A stretch of 64,000 bases of DNA from Plasmodium malariae (Eukaryota > Apicomplexa > Aconoidasida > Haemosporida > Plasmodiidae), in contig NC_041787.1 in the NCBI RefSeq assembly GCF_900090045.1, positions 2,036,001 to 2,100,000 of the forward strand. The letters are read 5' to 3'. The notes under the pieces were generated by a model that did not search any database, was not told the origin of the DNA, and was given only the letters and a program-made list of their open reading frames with translations. The stretch's first letter is position 1; every line of letters starts with the position of its first letter. The translations under genes and the position numbers were made by a program. Shown in pieces: positions 10,693 through 22,297 of the stretch.

Positions 10693-13600
10693 TCATGGTT
10701 CGGTACCAGTTCTAAATCCAAATGATGTGCCAAAGGGGTTGTATTTGTAGATATACCAAAAGCTTTCTGTTTTAATTTCTGATGGGGTTAATTTGATGTA
10801 CTGGTAAATATAATCTAGTTCCATTTTATCGAGTGGATTTATATTGTGCCTATTTAATAACTGCTTATATATTAGATCAATATCCAGATTATTAAAAATG
10901 TCAGGCATATCTTGTCCTATCTGATCTTGATATTGATATAATTCCTGATGATCATTTATTGCTTGGCTGATAACTTTTTTCACTTTTTCTTTATTTTCAT
11001 AAAATTCTCTTATTTCGTCATCTGTTGGAGTAACTGATATGGTATTGTTTTTAAAGTAAAAATGAAAATCTCTAGTATCATAAAGAGTCTTTTCTGTATT
11101 ACTGAGTTCGGTAATTATACCTTTACGTACTTTATATTTATCCCATTCAAATAAAATACTTTCCTTTAGTGCAAAATATTCTCCTTTTCTTTTTTCTCTT
11201 TCAATCCATATACGTGAACTAATAAAATTTGAATCATTTGGTTCATCATTTAAACCAAATGTTGATCTTATTCTATCATGTTCTTCTTTTAAATCTGTGT
11301 ATGCATATCGTTTAGGTAAAAATGGTAAGGGATAATTATTCCAGTATGATCCTCCACTGAATATAGGTATATTTGCTGTTTTGTAAAAAGCATTTTGACT
11401 AGTCTTATTTGGGTCCTTAAGACTATTTAAAATAGTATTTCCATCCATAGTACAACCCCTATATCTTAGAAAAATTTCATGTATATCATATTCAGTGTGT
11501 TGATACATTGGATAATTTAATGCTAAAACGGAGTCTTTTAGTTGTCCTAATGTTCTTGGTCCTATAATAGATGAAGCTACAAAGGGTCTACTATAAACAA
11601 AACTTAAACTTAATTGACTCAGGGTCATCGCATGTGATCGAGCTATTTTCATATATTCTGCAGTAGCATCTTGAGCCCATACACATCTATGTGATTTATA
11701 TAGATGTGGATATTTATTACATCTACCATTTCTTGGTCCATATGATAAATACCCATAATCTTCCGCCTTATTTCCCCTTGAATCGTCTAAATCATGGTCA
11801 AGTTGATCATCCCCTAGTAATGTTTCTGGACCAATAGTATGATATCTCTCTGGGTCTAAATATTTTCCTGTTAATATTCCTCCAGCCAATAATCCATAAG
11901 GTACTAATGGCACATTATAATTTTCCTTTAATATCATTTCGACCATTCCTGATGATTCTACTTCATTTCTATGTAATAAATTATATAAATTCTGTACACA
12001 CAAAATTTTCATATTTTTTTTTTTTTTTTTTTTTGATATATTACACCATTCATATATACCCCATACACTTTCATTCGATACAGCAATATGTCTAACTTTT
12101 CCTTTAAGAACTAACTTTTCTAATATTTCAAATTGTTCCTCTATGGATATTACCTTTTTATTTTCTAGGTTTAAATTTTCATATCCCCATACATAAGTAT
12201 CTTCTCCGTTCACACTATTAGGTATGTATCGTTCAGGTAAATCAATAGTTAAAATATCCACATAATTTGTATTTAAATTTTTTAAAATTTTATCTAGCCT
12301 TTGTTCTATATTATAAAAACTGGGAGTATCATCTTTGAAACCTTCCATTATCCAACTTAAATAATAATCACCATGTGCACTTTTTTCTACATTCCTTGAT
12401 GAACACATTCTTAAATTTATGACTATATTTTCTCTTTTTTTATCCTTAAGAAATAAATTCATATTTACGTTTTTACTTTTTTTGTAGCTGTCTGGGTCAT
12501 GTGGAAATGGATCATATTCACAAATATCAAAAAAATTTATTCCATATTCATAAAAAGCCATATTTAGTAAAACATTTACATCGTCTTTACTTATGAAATT
12601 CTCATTTTCATACATACTAGTCCCAATACAAATTTCACTTACACATAGGTTGCTCTCACCTAATTTGCGGTACTTCATTCCGTATATTAAATCCTTATGT
12701 GTATATATTTTGTGAGTCTTAAAGCTATTCGAGTTGCTAATTCGTAGCAGCTCATAAAATAGGTGCTTATATTTCAAGCTGCTCCGTTGTTCTGATTTGT
12801 CCGTATTGTCAATTGTTTCTCGTTCTTCCAACTTTTCATTTTTATGAACACTCGATAAGATTGCATTCATTAGATCTTGGCTCTCTGGTGGGGGCTTTTC
12901 CCCGAATCTAAGTTTACTTATATCTGGTCTTTCTTCATACAACTGATGATTTTTTTCATCTTCTTCTAGTAAAAATTCTACTTTTTTGATGAACTCGATC
13001 TTTTTATCTCTCTCTTCCTTTTCCTTTTGCCTTTCTCTTTCCCGTTCTTTTTGTCGCTCTTCTTCCTCTTTCGATATCCCTTTGGTTTCTATCCCCTCTT
13101 CTTTTTCAACATTGTCCTCTGCTCTGTCATAATAAAATTCTTCCCCCTTTTGCTCTTCATCTAACATATTTTCCTCATTTTCTGCCTGTACTGCTTCTTC
13201 CTTCTGAGCTGTTTTTTTCTTTTTCCTCCCCCTCTTCTTTATATTATTTTCAGCGCGTAAAGCAGAAACTGTAGCACCGTCTGGGGAATCTCTTATGGTG
13301 CTACTTCTACCTCTTCTTCCTCTTCTCTTCTGTGATTTGTTCTCCTTTTCTTTTTGCAATTCCCCTTCTTTACTCGCTTTTTCTTTTTGTTTATTTTCCT
13401 TCTTCTCTTCAGAGTTCCTTTTCGCGTACGCCTTTGTTGATATGACCAAGCTAGTCATACCACCCGTTGGAGTACCTAAAATTGATAATTTATTGTTCTT
13501 TTCTAACGTACTAGGCACTCTCCTCTTTTGTGTTACATAAAGAATATTACTCCAAATAAAGCAAAAAGTAGAATAATTTTTAGTAAGACGACTTTTAAAA

Positions 13601-13797
13601 GTTTTTATAAATGTAGTGTTCCTCAATGAATACTTCTTTCTGACACTCTTTAATTTTGTTACACTTTTATTTGTTAAGTTGAAGGTTGAAGTGAATGTTG
13701 AGGTGTAATAGTTTCTTTTTTTTAATAGGCAAAAATATTCCTTGAAAAGGAGAAATGTGTGAATAACAACAAGGAGTATACTCGTTTGCCCTTTCAT
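10693..13797 (-). CDS. aldo-keto reductase homologue, probable pseudoenzyme
   Basis: Single exon, 1,034 residues. Residues 7-18 are a hydrophobic signal-like segment followed by a basic Ser/Thr/Asn-rich stretch, the bipartite pattern of apicoplast targeting. Residues 125-345 are a highly charged Lys/Glu spacer. The aldo-keto reductase barrel starts at about 374 (YRKLGESNLCVSEICIGTS) and runs to about 770, ending with SSIIGPRTLGQL; it is closest in style to bacterial Tas-type reductases. A C-terminal extension of about 260 residues has no recognised domain. The family's catalytic tetrad is Asp-Tyr-Lys-His. Here Asp424 is kept, but the Tyr position reads Asp429 (Tyr one residue earlier), the Lys region reads NLRMC (Arg463) and the His position reads Asp519 in TIDLPER. 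A lysine run (about 589-595) interrupts the barrel. The substrate is unknown and activity is doubtful. Confidence 0.9.
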   Translation of the reverse strand: MKGQTSILLVVIHTFLLFKEYFCLLKKRNYYTSTFTSTFNLTNKSVTKLKSVRKKYSLRNTTFIKTFKSRLTKNYSTFCFIWSNILYVTQKRRVPSTLEKNNKLSILGTPTGGMTSLVISTKAYAKRNSEEKKENKQKEKASKEGELQKEKENKSQKRRGRRGRSSTIRDSPDGATVSALRAENNIKKRGRKKKKTAQKEEAVQAENEENMLDEEQKGEEFYYDRAEDNVEKEEGIETKGISKEEEERQKERERERQKEKEERDKKIEFIKKVEFLLEEDEKNHQLYEERPDISKLRFGEKPPPESQDLMNAILSSVHKNEKLEERETIDNTDKSEQRSSLKYKHLFYELLRISNSNSFKTHKIYTHKDLIYGMKYRKLGESNLCVSEICIGTSMYENENFISKDDVNVLLNMAFYEYGINFFDICEYDPFPHDPDSYKKSKNVNMNLFLKDKKRENIVINLRMCSSRNVEKSAHGDYYLSWIMEGFKDDTPSFYNIEQRLDKILKNLNTNYVDILTIDLPERYIPNSVNGEDTYVWGYENLNLENKKVISIEEQFEILEKLVLKGKVRHIAVSNESVWGIYEWCNISKKKKKKNMKILCVQNLYNLLHRNEVESSGMVEMILKENYNVPLVPYGLLAGGILTGKYLDPERYHTIGPETLLGDDQLDHDLDDSRGNKAEDYGYLSYGPRNGRCNKYPHLYKSHRCVWAQDATAEYMKIARSHAMTLSQLSLSFVYSRPFVASSIIGPRTLGQLKDSVLALNYPMYQHTEYDIHEIFLRYRGCTMDGNTILNSLKDPNKTSQNAFYKTANIPIFSGGSYWNNYPLPFLPKRYAYTDLKEEHDRIRSTFGLNDEPNDSNFISSRIWIEREKRKGEYFALKESILFEWDKYKVRKGIITELSNTEKTLYDTRDFHFYFKNNTISVTPTDDEIREFYENKEKVKKVISQAINDHQELYQYQDQIGQDMPDIFNNLDIDLIYKQLLNRHNINPLDKMELDYIYQYIKLTPSEIKTESFWYIYKYNPFGTSFGFRTGTEP

Positions 13798-14598
13798 AAC
13801 TGCTCAGCCGAAATAGATTAATTGCCGTACTGGCCTTTTGCTTTCATGCGCTTCGCGAGTATGCACATGTGTACAAATATGCACATATATACGTGCAAAC
13901 ATACATACATACAAACATGCAAACATACTCATACGTATACGCATGTACCTACTTGCTTGCAAATAACACTTGGGTGCATATGTTGGTATGCCTCTTTACA
14001 ATCCTCTATTTCGTTTCTTCCATAACTTCATCTTGAAAAATATAATGCATTACATGGGTCAAAATGAAGAATTCACTTAATAAAAATACTTGTCCTTTTT
14101 TGGCATATTAATGAACACGGGAAATATTTTTTAATTTCCCCCTCCGTTCATTATATGTGGATTATTGGGACTACAAGATTCGCACGAGTTCGACTTAATA
14201 TGGTCGTTTTATTTTATTGTATTTCATATTGTTTTATTTTATAGTATTTCATATTGTTTTATTTTATTGTATTTCATATTATTTTATTTTATTTTATTAT
14301 TTGTATATTTTATTTTTTTTATATAATTTATTTCTTTTTTTTTTCCACCCCCCCTAAATTCGAGTTTGCCGAATTTGCTTATGAATAAAATACTGAACAA
14401 ACAGGAATAATGTTGAAAAAAAAAAAAATAATTAAGCGAAAACTATGAGAGGGTAAAAAGAAAAAAACAAAGAAAGAAAGAAAGAAAGAAGTATATAAGA
14501 AGTTTAAGCGAAAGAAATAAAAAAAAGAGAAAAAAAATACCTGTTAAACTTAGATATGGGAGGAGGAAAAAGGTGAACCCTTCCCATCATTTTTAGCT
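13798..14598. other. 5' flank of the aldo-keto reductase gene
   Basis: Contains TACA-type repeats (13860-13960) and a TTTTATTGTATTTCATATTG repeat of about 25 bp in three copies (about 14207-14290). A short open frame from 14156 (MWIIGTTRFARVRLN) lies in a GC-richer patch but ends inside the repeat. No gene is claimed. Confidence 0.5.
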
Positions 14599-14907
14599 TT
14601 AAATTGGCAAAAAAGGAAAATATTTGACCTACATATGATGAAAAAATGTTCAAACGAAATTAATATAAAAAATTGGATGAATATATATACCTACATAGGT
14701 AAGCGCCCATAAACGTAAAAGCATAGACATAAGTACACACATACATAAGTACGTACAATATATATATAGGCAATTTTTTACCCATTTAGAGCTATTCTTC
14801 AAATAAAAAGACCTCAGATCTATGGGAATTTTTACATAATTTGGGAAAAATAAAAATAGCTGTGAAGTAAGTCGAAAATTATAGACGACATAGTATTTGT
14901 TGCTCAT
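14599..14907 (-). CDS. possible 51-residue spliced gene
   Basis: Exon 1 is 14907-14782, ATG-initiated (MSNKYYVVYNFRLTS), with the donor GTAAAA after codon 42. Exon 2 is 14628-14599 (VKYFPFLPI, stop) after an ATATGTAG acceptor. The phase is 0 on both sides. Exon 1 is non-repetitive and mixed in composition; the intron is TATATA- and TACATA-rich. The product would be small, aromatic-rich and moderately hydrophobic. No family is recognised. The short second exon is the weakest part, and another acceptor further downstream is possible. It lies between the divergent aldo-keto reductase and WD-repeat genes. Confidence 0.35.
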
Positions 14908-15198
14908 TTTTTTTCCTTATTTGTATTTTTGCCTTAGCATGAGTAGCATATAAAAAGATGGTTAGCAGAACATTACGAGAACGAATAGTAAAAATAAAAA
15001 ATAAACTTAGAACTTATTATTGGAATATTACATAAACAGAAGTACATGTACGTAAAATCACACATATGTATATAGGCACAAGTATATGCATTTATGCATA
15101 CCCATATATATTATTATGTATATGTACGTATACATATCTATATCTATGTCTATATTGGCAAGCGTGCTCCATAAATTCGGTAGAATATCTGAAGGGAA

Positions 15199-17007
15199 AT
15201 GAAGAAGAGACGAATTGGAAACTCAGACAATTCTTCGCGTGCTTTAGAAAATTTGAGTATAGGGGAAGAGAATAAAAAGTATATTTATCCAAGTATAGCA
15301 AACTCACCAATACTTTTATGTAATGATAAAATAATATATGGATATGGAAATAGCTTAATAGTATTTTGTTTGAAGGAGAATAAATATATAAAGAAGATCC
15401 AAGACCATAGGAATGCTATAAGATCATTGGATGTAAATGAAAATAATAAATACTTTTTAACAACGGGGGATGATAAATTAATTATAATATATGATGAAAA
15501 TTGGACAGTATGCCACAGAATAATTCACAAAAAAAAAATAGTTAAGGCATATTTCTTGAAATATGTACAACGGGAAGAAAAAAAATTTGAAATACTATTT
15601 GTAGACAAATATGGGGATATGTACATATATGATATAAATACGCTCATTCGGAAGGAGGATGAGCCAACGGATAGCGCTACAGTTGAAGGTAACGAAAAAA
15701 GGAGTGCAAAAAATGGGCACCTGCGGATAGAGAAGTCGAAGGAGGATGATCAAAAAGAGGAGAAAACGGAGGAAGACGATAAAGGCACTGTCAAACTGCG
15801 CTATTTAAACGATGCGTTAAATGAGATTCAGGAAAATGATGACGATTTATTTTTTATGAAAGATTTTGAACATATGTTACAAAATAATTCTGAATGTTCA
15901 GAAAATTCGTTACTTAGTGATAAAAGCAATAATAAGCAAGAGGATAATACCGAAGGAGAAATGGTAGACGACTATGCGAACCATGAGTTATTAAATTTAA
16001 AGGATAAAAATAAAATGAATAATGTAAAGAAGAAACTAGAAAGGCACTATTTAAAATGTTTACAAAATAAATGTTTGCTTTACCCTATTATGACATGCAA
16101 TTCTGCTGTAATTTCTTTGTATTATGATAAGAATTTTTTAATAATAGGTGATAGGGATGAAAAAATAAGAATAATAAAAAATAAAAGTATTAATAAGATA
16201 TATAACTTTTATTTAAATCACAAGCTTTTTATTACTTCACTTCTTTTAATTAATGAACATACATTTTGTTCAGCTGCAGCGGATTGCTACTTACATTTGT
16301 GGGATATTAAAACAAAAGAAATTGTCGATTCATTATATCTTGATTTTCATTTTTTATCAAAATTTATAGAATTAAAATTAATATTTAACAATTCCAATCA
16401 CATGAACAAATATAAATTTATCGTAAGCATTTTAAATTATCATCACACAGCCTCATCCATCTTTGCTACTATAGAAAATTTGAAAGGAATACTAATAATA
16501 CCATTAATTATGGACAGTAAAACAAATAGTAATATAAAATTTAACAAGGAGAATATCTCGTTTTACCCCTTAAAATATGATGTATTATCCTTCCTCTTTT
16601 TAAATGTTTACAATACATATGTCGTATTTTTTACTGATAGAAATAAGGGCACTTTACACCAAATAAAATTAAATGAACACGGTCAGCTCGGTGGTGAGTT
16701 GATTACGTATGACCACTCCTTTTTTGATGGCAAGGAAAAAATGGGTAAAACAGAAAAGGCAGTTATATCTCTACATATGCAATTTACTTGTGCGTTGAAC
16801 TACGTGTGCTGCATGTTGTATTGCTAGTGATTAGTCTAACTTGCTTAATAAATATGACTTAGTCTGTTCTAATGTGCAATTATCTGATCGAATATTCATT
16901 AACCTGATTCATTGTGCATTCTTTTTTTTTTTTTTTTTTTTTTCTTTATAGATATAGGATTAATAAATTACTGGAAACACACAACTATAGAGGGTGATTC
17001 GTATTAA
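15199..17007 (+). CDS. WD-repeat protein, TRM82/WDR4-like
   Basis: Two exons, 15199-16789 and 16952-17007, giving 548 residues. The continuous frame would stop at 16827, but a donor at 16790 (GTGCGT) and a T-rich acceptor at 16951 join in phase to an exon reading IGLINYWKHTT. Beta-propeller features are visible: DHRNAIRSLDVNENNKYFLTTGDDKLIII (first blade, split here: DHRNAIRSLDVN, then FLTTGDDKLIII) and later TFCSAAADCYLHLWDIKTKE. A long charged Asp/Glu/Lys insertion occupies about residues 150-285. The early GDDK blade and the C-terminal NYW ending recall the TRM82/WDR4 subunit that supports m7G46 methylation of tRNA by TRM8/METTL1. This assignment is by resemblance. The donor is weak, so the intron should be checked. 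Nearby tRNA-dihydrouridine synthase is also a tRNA modifier, but co-location here is probably chance. Confidence 0.7.
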
Positions 17008-17077
17008 ATTTATATATATATGCATGCACATAGGTACATATGTATGTATGTATGTATGTATTTATGTATGCAAGTAC

Positions 17078-17658
17078 TTAAGTATTACATAAATTTACCA
17101 TAGCATGAGGATTGTGCCCTCTCCTACTTCTCCTATAAAGCCGCTTAATATAATTAGGTATTTTTTCACTTAAACGTAATACTTCCACTATAATGCTAGA
17201 TTTATCTACTGTTACTTTTGGAGTGTATACTTCATCTTTATGTTCTATTTTGTTAATAATTAATCCATTTGGATTCTTTTTAAAGAATGCATTAAAATTT
17301 TGTAATTTGCATAAATTTTATATTTTATACAAATCATATATAAAAATAGGTTCCTCCCATTTTTATGTATTCCTTTTTTTTTTTAATATTTTACAAAAAT
17401 TGTTTCTCATTGTACACGTATTTATTTCGGTCTGTACTTGTGTTTATGTATAAACACCCCCCTCATATGGATTATATATTGTCAAAAAAAAAAAAATAAA
17501 TAAAATAGAATAAAATAAAATAAAATAATGTAATTTAGGTAAACGTTTAAGAGAAACGTGAACTAATCATTTATAAAGGATTAAATGTTTATCTTTTTCA
17601 TATTACTTTTACTGTTCATCTTTGAAATTTTAAGAAAATAATTGCATATCCGTTTCAT
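17078..17658 (-). CDS. small basic protein, two exons, unknown
   Basis: Minus-strand model. Exon 1 is 17658-17607 (MKRICNYFLKISKMNSK, donor GTAATA) and exon 2 is 17244-17078 (acceptor AAAATAG), giving 72 residues in phase. Exon 2 is clearly unlike its surroundings: it reads HKDEVYTPKVTVDKSS and then RLSEKIPNYIKRLYRRSRR before a short end, with many Arg and Val codons. The exon 1 start is basic and amphipathic, as in a mitochondrial presequence, which is only suggestive. The exon 2 frame is also open upstream to about 17310, and an alternative acceptor (AAAAG at 17276) exists, so the 5' structure is uncertain. The 3' end faces the WD-repeat gene (71 bp between the two stops). Confidence 0.5.
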
Positions 17659-18216
17659 TTTTTTCGGATTAGTCAATTTTAAAGCACGAAAAAATACACA
17701 AGAAAACTAATATATATGCATATGTACATTAATATAAATGTATATGTATATGTTCGTATTATTATTTGTGTACAAAATATATTCCTATTGTTATATCTCC
17801 TCACACTTTTAAAAACCAAGAGAAGTTCTAGTATAAAAATACAACATTTAATTCTTAATAATATTGTCATTATATGTTGTAACTTAGACTAACCTCCATA
17901 ATTAAACAACGTATTTACGGCATAGTTAAAAATGAACATTGAGGGATAGAGGAAATTGTGACATAAAAAATTATTTTGAGATATTCGAATAACACCCATT
18001 GTTTATAGGAGAAAATTAAAAAGTCGAAAGCACAATTAAATGGTATATGGGCATCGGGAGTGGCAAGAATCAAAAAAAAAAAAAAAAAAAAATAGTTAAA
18101 CAGTTTTATGTTTTCCTTTCAAATGTGAAGAATTGTATTAATATTTATGTAGAACTTATATACGAAAGAATAACACATATGCGCTTGTTATTTGAGGTAT
18201 AATTTTCTTTAAAATA

Positions 18217-19245
18217 ATGATTAACAACTCAAATGAATATAGTACAAAAAAAGAATATGAAAAAACATTCTGGGAACAAATTGGGAAGCCCAAACATATT
18301 TTAGCCCCAATGGTTGATTTAAGTGAATTAGCTTTTCGATTACTTTGCAGAAATTACAATTGTCATTTAACTTTTACCCCTATGTTACACTCCAAAAATT
18401 TTGTTGACCAGGAAAAATATAGAAAAAGCTACTTTCAAAGCTGTGTTAAAGATAAACCTGTAATAGCTCAATTTTGTGGAAATAATTCGAATATTATTTT
18501 AAATGCAATTGAGTTTATTAAAAATGATGTAAATGCTGTGGATTTAAATTTAGGGTGCCCTCAACAAATTGCAAAAAAAGGAAATTATGGTGCCTTTTTA
18601 TTACAGAAACACGATGAAGTTGTCCATTTAGTTTCAGATATAATTAACAATTGTGATATACCTATTACTTGTAAGATTAGAAAAATTGATAAAGACTATC
18701 AGAAGACTTTAAATTTATGTTATGATCTTCAAAGTCGTAATGTTAAAATGATTACAATTCATGGAAGAACAAAAGAAGAGAAAGGAATAAATATAAAACA
18801 TTGCGATTATGAAATTATAAAAATAATTAAAGAACGATTAAGTATTCCTGTAGTAGCAAATGGATCTATTGAACATTTTGAAGATATTGAGAAATGCTTA
18901 AATTATACAAAAGCAGATGCAGTTATGTGTGCTGAAATTTTACTTGAAAAGCCATATTTTTTTTCAAATCTAAATGTTGACACAGTAGATATAGTTAATG
19001 AATATTATGATTTATTTTTAAAATATGAATCAAATACAAAATATTTAAAAGGTCATCTATTCAAAATGCTTTATAAATATTTTCAAGTACACACCGATCT
19101 ACGAGACTTACTAAATAATTGTCACTACTTAAATGATTACTTAAACTTTCAAGCAGTTTTAAATGAAAAAAAGAAAGAAGGTGCTTTAATCGAATCATCG
19201 CACAGCTGGTACAGGAGATATAGGAAGAGCGTCAATGGGGAGTAG
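18217..19245 (+). CDS. DUS: tRNA-dihydrouridine synthase (Dus1-type)
   Basis: Single exon, 342 residues, ATG at 18217. The flavin-dependent TIM-barrel signature is complete: LAPMVDLSELAFRLLCRNY near the start, VIAQFCGNN, and the active-site segment VDLNLGCPQ with the catalytic Cys at residue 114. These are followed by KIRKI, TIHGRT (about 188-193) and VVANGSI, with EILLEKPYFF near the end of the barrel. Family role: FMN- and NADPH-dependent reduction of uridine to dihydrouridine in the tRNA D-loop; Dus1 enzymes act on positions 16/17. Length and motif order suit the short protist Dus1/DUS1L class, without extra zinc fingers or RNA-binding domains. The C-terminal 70 residues form the usual helical tail ending in a basic cluster. 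Confidence 0.93.
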   Translation: MINNSNEYSTKKEYEKTFWEQIGKPKHILAPMVDLSELAFRLLCRNYNCHLTFTPMLHSKNFVDQEKYRKSYFQSCVKDKPVIAQFCGNNSNIILNAIEFIKNDVNAVDLNLGCPQQIAKKGNYGAFLLQKHDEVVHLVSDIINNCDIPITCKIRKIDKDYQKTLNLCYDLQSRNVKMITIHGRTKEEKGINIKHCDYEIIKIIKERLSIPVVANGSIEHFEDIEKCLNYTKADAVMCAEILLEKPYFFSNLNVDTVDIVNEYYDLFLKYESNTKYLKGHLFKMLYKYFQVHTDLRDLLNNCHYLNDYLNFQAVLNEKKKEGALIESSHSWYRRYRKSVNGE

Positions 19246-19966
19246 CGCTTGTTTGTGTGGCTATGTTCACATCTGTACGTAGCTGTACGTAGTTGTACGC
19301 AAATGTACATATATATATATATATATATATTACGACGTTTTAATTAAACTTTATTTATTTGAAACAACCTTGTCTTACCTATGTATATGTTTTCGAATTA
19401 CTTGTTGGTGCTTTAATTGATGTATTTCCATTTTAGCTCTTTATTTGTCCATGCTTTGCGTAATTTATTTCAGTTTGACTATATTTTTTTTTTGTTAACT
19501 TTGTTCCTATTTTTTAATATAAGATATTTTCAATGTCAGCTTTATTTAACTCGTTCATATGAACAATTTTTTTGTTTTTAAAAAAGGATAAACATTTGGC
19601 TAGTCCGTCATTTGCTTTTTTTTTTTTTTTATTTGTCATATTTCAGAACTTTTACAGCTACTTATATGGTTAATATTGAAAATTAAAAAAAAAATTCTGA
19701 ACGGTACATGTAAAATCATATGATATTTATTTCGCTGTCATAAAAATTCGTACTTTTTCATTTTTTGCATTCAATATTGAATATTCAATATTCAATATTT
19801 TATATTTTATAATTTGTATTTTATATTTTATATTTGTATTTTATATTTTTTTTTTTTGTTTTTTTCTTTCTTGTTGTTCTCCGTAATGAATCTAAAACGT
19901 ATTCGTGAAATATATTACTGTTATTGGGTAATGGAAAAAAAAGAGGATGCCGTTTTCTGGTAAAAA
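19246..19966. other. convergent intergenic
   Basis: Holds a TGTACGTAG-type direct repeat (19275-19300), a (TA)n run (19312-19330), poly-T tracts and an ATATTCAATATTCAATATT repeat (about 19775-19800). No gene seen. Confidence 0.6.
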
Positions 19967-21357
19967 CTACTTTTCCTTTTTCTGCCTTCTCATTTTTTTT
20001 ATGTCTAAAGAGATATTTTCAATATTCTAAAAACGAAACATTATATTAAAACATATACATATATATATGTGTATGTGTATTTGTATGTTTATGTGTATGT
20101 GTATTTGTATGTTTATGTGTATTTGTATGTTTATGTTTATGTGTATGTGTATTTGTATGTTTATGTGTATGTGTATTTGTATTTGTATGTTTATGTTTAT
20201 GTGTATGTGTATTTGTATGTTTATGTGTATTTGTATGTTTATGTTTATGTGTATGTGTATGTGTATGTGTATTTGTATGTTTATGTGTATGTGTATTTGT
20301 ATGTTTATGTGTATTTGTATGTGTATGTACATATGTGTATAAAAAATTTCGCAGCTTGAAATACTCGCACGGCATTTTCTTTGAAGCAATATTGCACACC
20401 TTTTTTTTTTTTTTTTTTTTTTTTGTTAGATACCTTCTTTATTTCTTCTATTTGTGAATTTAAAAACTCTATGTCATTTTCAGAGGAGGTGATACTTTTT
20501 TGTAGCTCGGCTATTTTTTCTTCATAATGTTGGGTGTCGCTATTTATATTCTCATTTATCATATCTATTTGGGCTTTAAGATTTTGTATTTGATAATTTG
20601 ACAATATCTTGTTATTATTCATCGTTGAAAGATTGCTATTATTATTGCTATTACTATTATTGTTATTACTATTGTTATTATTGATGTTGTTGCTGCTGCT
20701 GTTGCTGTTGTTACTGTTATTATTAGTGCCTTTCACGCTTTTAATTGAGTATATTTTTTTCTTTAATTGGTTATCTATATTAATTAACTGTTCTTGTTTT
20801 TTCTTTAGAATGTCTTCATTTTGCATATATGTATTTTTTAATTTCATCAAGTCTTCTTTTAACTGTCTAATTTCTTCATATTTTGCTTGTATTGATAATT
20901 GAGTTTCATTTAGACAAATTTCATCTATTGCTTTCAATTGTTGCTTTGAAATATTTTCTAAACCTTCTTTGTCATTATTTAATTTTAGTAATATTTCTTC
21001 ATTTTCTTTTAATTTGTTTTCTAACTTCACTATTTTATCTGTATTGTCTTCTATGTTTACTTTACTTTTCAACAATTCAATATTTTTTTTATATTTATTT
21101 AACTCATTTATAGCTGACTTTTCGACAGAATTTTTGGCACTAGAAACTGTCTTCTTTTTAACTTGTAATAGCACATTATCTAAAAACACTTTTTCTAGTT
21201 TTAATAAATTCTTTTTTATCTCACAATACATTTCGCCATTTTTTTCGTTTTTACCTCCCTCAACATTCTTCTCTGTATCTAACTTGTTTTTAATAGCTTG
21301 TTCTACATTTTTTTTGTTATTTAAAATGGTACTACTTGAGCTCATGTATTTATTCAT
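19967..21357 (-). CDS. coiled-coil protein with Asn/Ser tract, two exons
   Basis: Exon 1 is 21357-20434 (308 codons) and exon 2 is 20026-19967 (NIENISLDIKKMRRQKKEK, stop). The donor GTATCT is at 20433-20428 and the acceptor CGTTTTTAG precedes 20026; the phase is 0, giving 327 residues. Reading through the donor would run into a lysine homopolymer and repeats, which supports the intron. Residues about 85-215 and 265-308 show heptad-rich, charged helical sequence typical of coiled coils. They are separated by an Asn/Ser tract of about 35 residues encoded by AAT/AGC-type trinucleotides (20640-20730). No family is recognised; a structural or cytoskeletal role is possible. The intron contains a hexanucleotide array. 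Confidence 0.8.
20060..20335. repeat. GTGTAT/TTGTAT/TTTATG hexamer array
   Basis: Nearly pure tandem array of variant hexanucleotides (GTATGT, GTATTT, TTTATG). Because the unit is six, all frames are open on both strands (MCMCICMF, HTHKHTNTH and similar), and these should not be called genes. It lies entirely in the intron of the coiled-coil gene. Confidence 0.95.
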
Positions 21358-21660
21358 TTTGTACGTGTTTTTTTATAATTATGTTCGTGTTACATATTTA
21401 ATAAAAAAAAAAAAAGAAAAAAAAAAAAAAAAAACTGATTTGTGTTAATTGTAATAATAAACAAGTGCTAAATAATATAAAAAGGAGAAAGAACTGAATT
21501 TGTGTTTCTATCCGTAGTTATAATTGCCCATGATATCAATATAACAATAATGATATAATTTTAAAGGAAGCAAATTTTTTAATGGAAGTTATTTCGGATA
21601 GTACCTCAAAAGTCTTTCTTCGCATATATTTTATACAAAACAAAGGTAAAGAAGGCAAAT

Positions 21661-22245
21661 ATGGAGAATAATAAATTTGAAAAATTTTATATTATTGAAA
21701 ATGTTAGCAATATGCCTATAAGTGTCAATTTATTTATTCATTTATGTATGTATATGTGTATATATATATATGTGCACATATAATACTTGTACATAAAACA
21801 CTACATTACTTTTTATGGTTCTCAAGCGCATAATTTTAATTTTATGAACATACTGAAAAAATAATAATAATGGGTGGTAATAATAATTATAATGATAATA
21901 AAAATGTAGGTTTATGTAAAATTAAAAGGTTCATACTTTCTTTGTGAAATCGCATATTAGACACAGAATATGTTAAAAAAAATATTAATAATAAAAAAAA
22001 ATAGTAAGGAATAAAATGTTAGGTATATAAAATAGTAAGAAATAAACTAATAAAAAATAAAATAATAAGAAAATAAAATAATAAGAAAATAAAATAATAT
22101 GAAAATAGGATTATAAGAAAATAAAATAATAAAAAAAAGAAAGCGCTTGATGAAAGTGTGTAAAGTTGATACATGTAATTTTAAAAGAGAAATACATTGT
22201 GATGAAATTTTCTTAATTAATCAACGTATAATAGTACATCTCTTC

Positions 22246-22297
<52 letters not shown>

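Noticed and set aside
20027..20433. Open frames of about 90-120 codons on both strands
   Set aside because: They come from the hexamer array in an intron; all phases are open.
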